Source: Agelaius tricolor (taxonomy: Eukaryota; Chordata; Aves; Passeriformes; Icteridae). From it: a stretch of DNA of 64,000 nucleotides. The position numbers and the translations under genes are program-made. This document shows positions 59,040 through 64,000 of this stretch, one piece after another. Location: NCBI GenBank assembly GCA_023055355.1, contig JALJCS010000015.1, forward strand, positions 13,746,501 to 13,810,500. Reading direction: 5' to 3'. How positions within the stretch are numbered: the first letter of the stretch is position 1; each line of letters begins with the position of its first letter. Below the pieces are notes generated by a model. That model did no database searches. It was not told the DNA's origin and was given only the letters and a program-made list of their open reading frames with translations.

Positions 59040-61234
59040 ATCAGCAAATAATAGAGGATATATATGAGTCTGATCTGACTTTGTGCAAAAGCTTTGGTAC
59101 CCTTTCAAGAGCTCATACTTCAGTGCTGTTACTAAAAGCCCCCAGGCAGCCAGTGGACAATGGTGATGCCTGTTCATCTCTGGCTGCCTGGCTGGAGAAC
59201 AATGATGGCATTTCTTGAAGTAACAAGTCCTGGGCATGTGCAGAGTTGGATTGTAACACTTTTTCCCCCCCCTTTAAGCTGTAGGCTTGAGAGCAGCAGG
59301 TCTGGTTGCAGCACCCATTAATGGAAGTACAGAGGAAACTTGCACCTCTTGAAAAATACTGAAAGAAAGTAATTGGCTGGTTTTTTAGATTCTTGCCTGT
59401 TTTGCCTTGAGGTTGAGTATACGTATGCCATGTTGAGTATGCTGTATGCTGTACACCAGTATGTGTTTGCTGTTCAGAGGTCTGTTCAGATTCTTGTTTA
59501 GCAGCAAGGAAGGGGTTAAAGAGAACTCGGGAAGGCTGGCTGATTGCTGCTCATGGCTTTCATAATGCAAAGCCTGTGGGAATTCAGCCGGCTTCATCTC
59601 TGTCTCCCCCCACCCCCTCCCCTCTGCTAGAGGCAGGATAACCTTCCTGACTCCTCTGGAGCTGTGTCCCTGCCAGTACAGCTCACACAGGGAAGCTCTG
59701 CAAAAACCCAGCAGAGGCGTAAGCGTGTGAAAAATGAGATTTTTTAACTTTCCTGGGAGAACACTGGAAGAGTGATTTTTCAGCGTGGTCGTGCTGTTTC
59801 CTTACACTGTGGCTGGGATGCAGCATGTCTGCCTCTTCATCTGTGACCTGCACATTTCCCATTGCAGGGCGGCTGAGGAAGCAGCTGGTATATGTGATAT
59901 CTCTGACTCTCTGGGGACTGGAATGCAGGGATGTCCTTGGCTTTGCTGTCGGGTCTGGATGATGCACAGCAAAGTTGTTCAGGCCAGAAAAATAGGAAGG
60001 TGGCTCAGCAGTGGTTTGTACAGCCCTGACCTGCAGCCATCACGGTGCTGAGATGTGCACCCTGCCACAAGGGTTCCATCCAACATTGGGTGTTAGGGAA
60101 GTGCTAAACAGGCAGTGCAACCTAGGGCCTTCTGTGTAGCGTCTGCTTTAAGGACAAGCACCATCATGGTGTTTTTCCTAATGTGTGAAATCCCTTCTCC
60201 CTCCCTGCTGTTTGCAATAACTCTTTGGAAAGCTGGAAAGGCTCTTCTTTTCCTTTCCCACTCACACGCGTGCATTTGTGAGCCTCGCCAGCACTATTTG
60301 GCTATTTGCATTGGGAGGGATTTTTTTTTTACTTTCCCAAGTCAAAGCAAAGTGTGTAGCATTTGTTTTGGAAACAAAAACACTTCTGGAGAATTACATG
60401 ACCTCTGCAAACAGACCAGCACAAAACAGATGATGTGCTTTGGGCTGACTTTGAAGGCTGTACAGGATAGCTGTCTCCATCCTCGCTTTATGGCTTCATG
60501 GCCGAGTTTAACAAGGACCCTTAAGAATCTTTTGAAGGAGTAGTATAGCAGCAGCTTTACAGGTCCTGTGGGACAGTCAGGGTGCTTAGCAGCTTTCCCC
60601 TGGTCATTGTTGTGATTGTAGGGCAGGGTTTGGATTTTTTATGGGGATAGAATACCTGCACTCAAACAAATGGGAGAGGGTTTTTAATCCTTACTTTTCT
60701 CAAAGCCTTTGGAAGTAAAAGTTTATTGGTGAATATTAGTAAGAGGCTGTTGGTCATAGCTGTTGAGGGACACTACAGAGCTGTCTATCTTCTACTTCTT
60801 TTGTTCAAACAAATGTCTCCTGGGAAAAAGCTTCCTGCTGCCTCCTTCCTTTAGCTCTAGGCAGGCAGGATGGGAAATAGGTAGCACTGCTGTTACAAGA
60901 AGTGCTTTCCTGTCTCTGCATGGCACAGGGATCCCCTGGTCAGCTTTGATACCTTCCTGCTCCACAACCTGCCCTGTTCATGTTGATGCAGGTCAGCAGG
61001 TATTTGTGCTGCTTGTCCTTAGCCACTGAAGTAGTCTCTAACAAGTGTGCGACTCAGTGGCAGGTGTCACACTAGGTTATTTGGAGTCAGATCTGTTCTT
61101 GAAATAAAAGGAAGGCTTTGAGTGCCATCCAGACTAAAACAGCACAAATATCTCAGCCTGAAGCAGTTTTGAGCAGCATGTACAGCTGTGTTGGAACACA
61201 GTGCCTTTATGAGCCCACCCTGGCTTCTTGCTGC

Positions 61235-61255
61235 TTTTTTTTTTTTTTTTTTTTT
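61235..61255. repeat. T21 homopolymer
   Basis: Run of 21 T in CFDP1 intron 5. Could be the trace of a poly(A) tail inserted in reverse, but no element body is recognised beside it. Confidence 0.85.
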
Positions 61256-64000
61256 GAGTAACAATGAAAAATTGCAACATTTCAGTGTCCTTTCTTTGTC
61301 AGGATCTGTGCTTTGCAGGAGAGACTCTGGGCTTTAGCACCATTTTCTAGGTAATTTGAGCCAGAACCAGTGGGTTTGTGATGTGTGCTGAAGGTACCAA
61401 AACCTTTGCTGGAATGGGTGAAAATGTTTGGGACCAACTGTCCTGTAAATTTACCCCCTGGAAATGCCCTTTGCCTGGTCCTGATCACTGTGCTGTGGTT
61501 ATTGTCCTCATCCATCCTGGCTGTTAAGTGGAGAATCGAAGGGAAGCCTGATCAATGCAATTTCCCAGATCTGAGGCTGGCCCTGAGCTTCTGGATTGTC
61601 TTTCTTGTAGCACTTGCTTCCCATGTACCCTTTGTGATTGCTGGGCTAAATACTGCTGCTTTTAGGTGAAAAGTCTGATTGTGCATGAAAAAAGGTTTTC
61701 AATAAAACCAAAAAAAAAAAAGACAAAGCTCCAAAAGCCTCTCTGAACTGGGCATGCCTAACATGGCAGGCCTGCAAACTGGCTCCTCAGTCAACTACTG
61801 TCAGCTACAGGCTCTGCCTGGCTGCTAGAGCTGAAGGCCAGAAAAGCTCAGGGGTTCATCTGCCTCAGCTCCTGCATGGCACACTCCTCCCCAGCCACCC
61901 CTGTGCCAAACCAGTGGCCTCTGCCTGGCCTCTCTGCTAAAGAACTGTATCTGATTTGGAGTTCTTCGACTCAAATAAATGAAGAATCCTTTGAGCTTAA
62001 TTAATAGTGGCAACTAATTGTTGAACAAATCATTTGAAACAATTACAAATATGTCAGAATACAGCAGATTTCTTGAGCTCTGCTTTTGGGGATCTTATTT
62101 AGGTGTCACTAGGATGTGGTTGTGTTTATTCCTGTTTCATGTGGAAGAGATTGCCACTGCCCCTTTTGCTCTCCAGCTCTCTCAAGGTGCCTGTATCTGA
62201 ATTTGAGGATGCACAGTGGCTGATTTATGTCATTTACTGGTTTGACCAAGGGCAAACTCCCCAGCTGTATAGCTGTGAGTGATTCATCTTTCCTCATCCA
62301 TGGAGATAAATGTCAGGATGGATGTCAGCTGTCTGGCTGATGCATGAGTGAATCTGCTTTCACATGTGCACCTTGAGCCAAATGTACACACATGAATTTT
62401 TTACTGTTTGTGATAAACCTGGAAATGCAGACTGTGTTGGAGGAAGAGGCCTCTTGATTTTAAATATTGATACCAATTTAACAGGGCTGTGGCTGTGGCA
62501 ATCTGGGAACCTTGAAGCATCAGCTCAGAGATTACGTTGAATGTCATGGGGAATTCAGTGGTGTGTAAAATAACAGGAAGAGTTTTGCAAAGTGGTAACA
62601 TGCTTCAGATGGAGAAATAATGGATGGGGTCCTCTTGGGTCCACAGGCTGTGGTGTGGGGCTGCAAATGGAAGAGATTCAGGCTGAGTTTTTGGAAGAGG
62701 CCCCTGACAGTTTTTTTATTTACTTTGATTTGTGATGTAACTAAAAAGAGAGCAGCTGCCCAGAAACCTAGGCGCCTGTGGATTGATGGCTGTACAGGAA
62801 GAGGTGAAGACCCCATTCCTTGGAAATGCTCAAGGCTTGGGGAGCTGGCTGTGGTAGGTGGTCATCATCTCCAGAGCCTCAGTTCAGAGTATCAAGTACT
62901 TTTGCTGTGTGGTTCTTCATCAGCTAATCAAGTTCAACAGTCATCCAGAAGGCATGCTGAGGGCTGAGAAACTTCTTAAAGTAACTTGAAGTGTTCTCAT
63001 CTCTCCACTCCCTTCAGGACTTTGAGCCATGTGTGGAGCTAATACATAGTCAGACATGCTGGGGTTCCTGCCTGTGCAGTTACCTCTTCCCCATCACAGC
63101 TTGTGAATAAATTGTAAGAAGCCTGCAGACTCCTGAGCTGGCTCCACACAGAGTGTACCTGCCAGTTCTCAGGGGGCTTGCTAGCAAAGCATGGCTTTGT
63201 GCAGGATGAGCTGTGCTGCTTTCAGATCTGAGCTGGCTTTGTGCCTCCTGGGCTGGTCTAATCAGTTCTCTCCAGGTGGGATTTGCTGGGCAGTGCCTGC
63301 TGAGGCACCTGGGCTGGCTGCACAGCAGTGAGCAGAGGTCTGACACTTTGGGCAGTGCAGCCACACCTCCTCCCCTGCTGCTCTGAAGGTGGGGAGCTGC
63401 CTCCTGGATATTTTCTGGCTTTTGCATTCACTGGCTGTAGTAAGTGTTGTCTACAACATAACTAGTAGTGGCTCCTTGTTTAATATTTGTAGAATATAGA
63501 ATGTAGCTCTTGCTACAAGAAACCTTCAAAATAAAGAGGTAACTGTTGATGAGGGTAGCAGAGAACATCCTAGCACAACTGGGACTCCTCTGGGCAGGGT
63601 AAAGCTGTGCAGGAGGGGTCTCAGCACCTGATGCATCAGGGAGCATCCTGGGAGCAAATTGTTTTGAGTTAGTGTGTGTATGGCAATTGTGCACACTGCC
63701 CTGTAGAGCTTGGGCACCTCAGCATGGTTAGTTGGTGAAGGAAAAGCAAGCTGATAAAAAATTAGGATAACTATCTTCATGTGAAAAGTAAGCACTGCTG
63801 AGAGGCTGCAGGAGACAGGGAGGGGAATAGTAACCCAGTCTCTTAATTCAACTGAAGTTTCACTCAGTGTGGAGAGAGTAAATGAGAGGAAGTGATTTTT
63901 CTCTGCCAAGTCCTTTATTTGAATATAAAAGCTTTTCATGGCTACTTGCAAAAGATACTGTTAACAGCGTGGTCCTTGCATGACACTTTTTTCAGGCTTG

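Larger units (their letters stand above)
51071..64000 (+). other. CFDP1: CFDP1 intron 5, at least 12.9 kb, open at right edge
   Basis: No further CFDP1 exon and no nested gene recognised. Contains a CR1 3' end at 58.86 kb, a 30-bp-period duplication at 57.88 kb, a T21 run at 61.24 kb and a small CpG-bearing patch near 53.6 kb. Confidence 0.6.

Noticed and set aside
61385..61715. Hydrophobic 94-codon frame followed by AATAAA and an A run, resembling a retrocopy
   Set aside because: The A run starts only four bases after AATAAA, too close for a real tail; no parent gene or target-site duplication was recognised.
62800..62880. CR1-like words (CCATTCCTTGGAAATGCTCAAGGC)
   Set aside because: Only one short stretch resembles the CR1 3' region and flanking CR1 words are missing; too weak to annotate.
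51071..64000. Search for the remaining CFDP1 exons (BCNT-C domain)
   Set aside because: No stretch encoding the conserved C-terminal residues was found; they must lie to the right of the window.

Overview
The window is vertebrate nuclear DNA, almost certainly from a bird. It holds intron-rich genes with GT-AG junctions, several remnants of the CR1 LINE family whose 3' ends carry the avian-type ATTCTATG-like tail, and a compact GC-rich promoter. Protein matches to NUP93, SLC12A3, TMEM170A and CFDP1 were recognised by eye from translated exons, and the exon phases close across every junction given. A songbird-like or other neognath chromosome 11 equivalent is my inference; species cannot be fixed from the sequence alone.

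Layout, left to right. (1) 1-14.75 kb: the last 12 coding exons of NUP93 on the + strand (457 C-terminal residues), ending with a stop at 14629-14631 and an AATAAA at 14734. (2) 14.75-20.66 kb: intergenic, containing the microRNA gene mir-138-2 at about 19.13-19.21 kb. (3) 20.67-29.13 kb: a complete 26-exon SLC12A3 gene (thiazide-sensitive Na-Cl cotransporter, NCC; 1035 residues). It has a TATA box 59 bp before the ATG and an AATAAA that overlaps the stop codon, so the predicted mRNA has almost no untranslated sequence. (4) 29.13-32.79 kb: tail-to-tail spacer, probably including the TMEM170A 3' UTR, with one CR1 remnant. (5) 32.79-33.86 kb: TMEM170A on the - strand, three coding exons, 141 residues, complete. 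(6) 33.86-34.23 kb: a CpG-rich, CCAAT-containing, TATA-less spacer that serves as a head-to-head promoter. (7) 34.23 kb to the right edge: the first five coding exons of CFDP1 (BCNT/Swc5 family) on the + strand, with a 13.7 kb intron 4 and an intron 5 of at least 12.9 kb. The conserved BCNT-C domain lies beyond the window.

The genes do not form one pathway. NUP93 is an inner-ring nuclear pore scaffold; TMEM170A is a small membrane protein linked to ER and nuclear envelope shape; CFDP1 is a subunit of the H2A.Z-depositing SRCAP complex; SLC12A3 is a kidney salt transporter. NUP93, MIR138-2 and SLC12A3 are neighbours in human 16q13, while TMEM170A and CFDP1 are neighbours in human 16q23, so the window contains a synteny junction.

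No wholly new gene system was found. The most interesting points are RNA-processing oddities: a poly(A) signal inside the SLC12A3 stop codon; a strong out-of-frame acceptor 29 nt before the true exon 18 acceptor; a GC-AG intron; a NAGNAG acceptor; a phase-compatible candidate alternative terminal exon inside CFDP1 intron 4; and a G-quadruplex motif plus an overlapping upstream ORF before the CFDP1 start.
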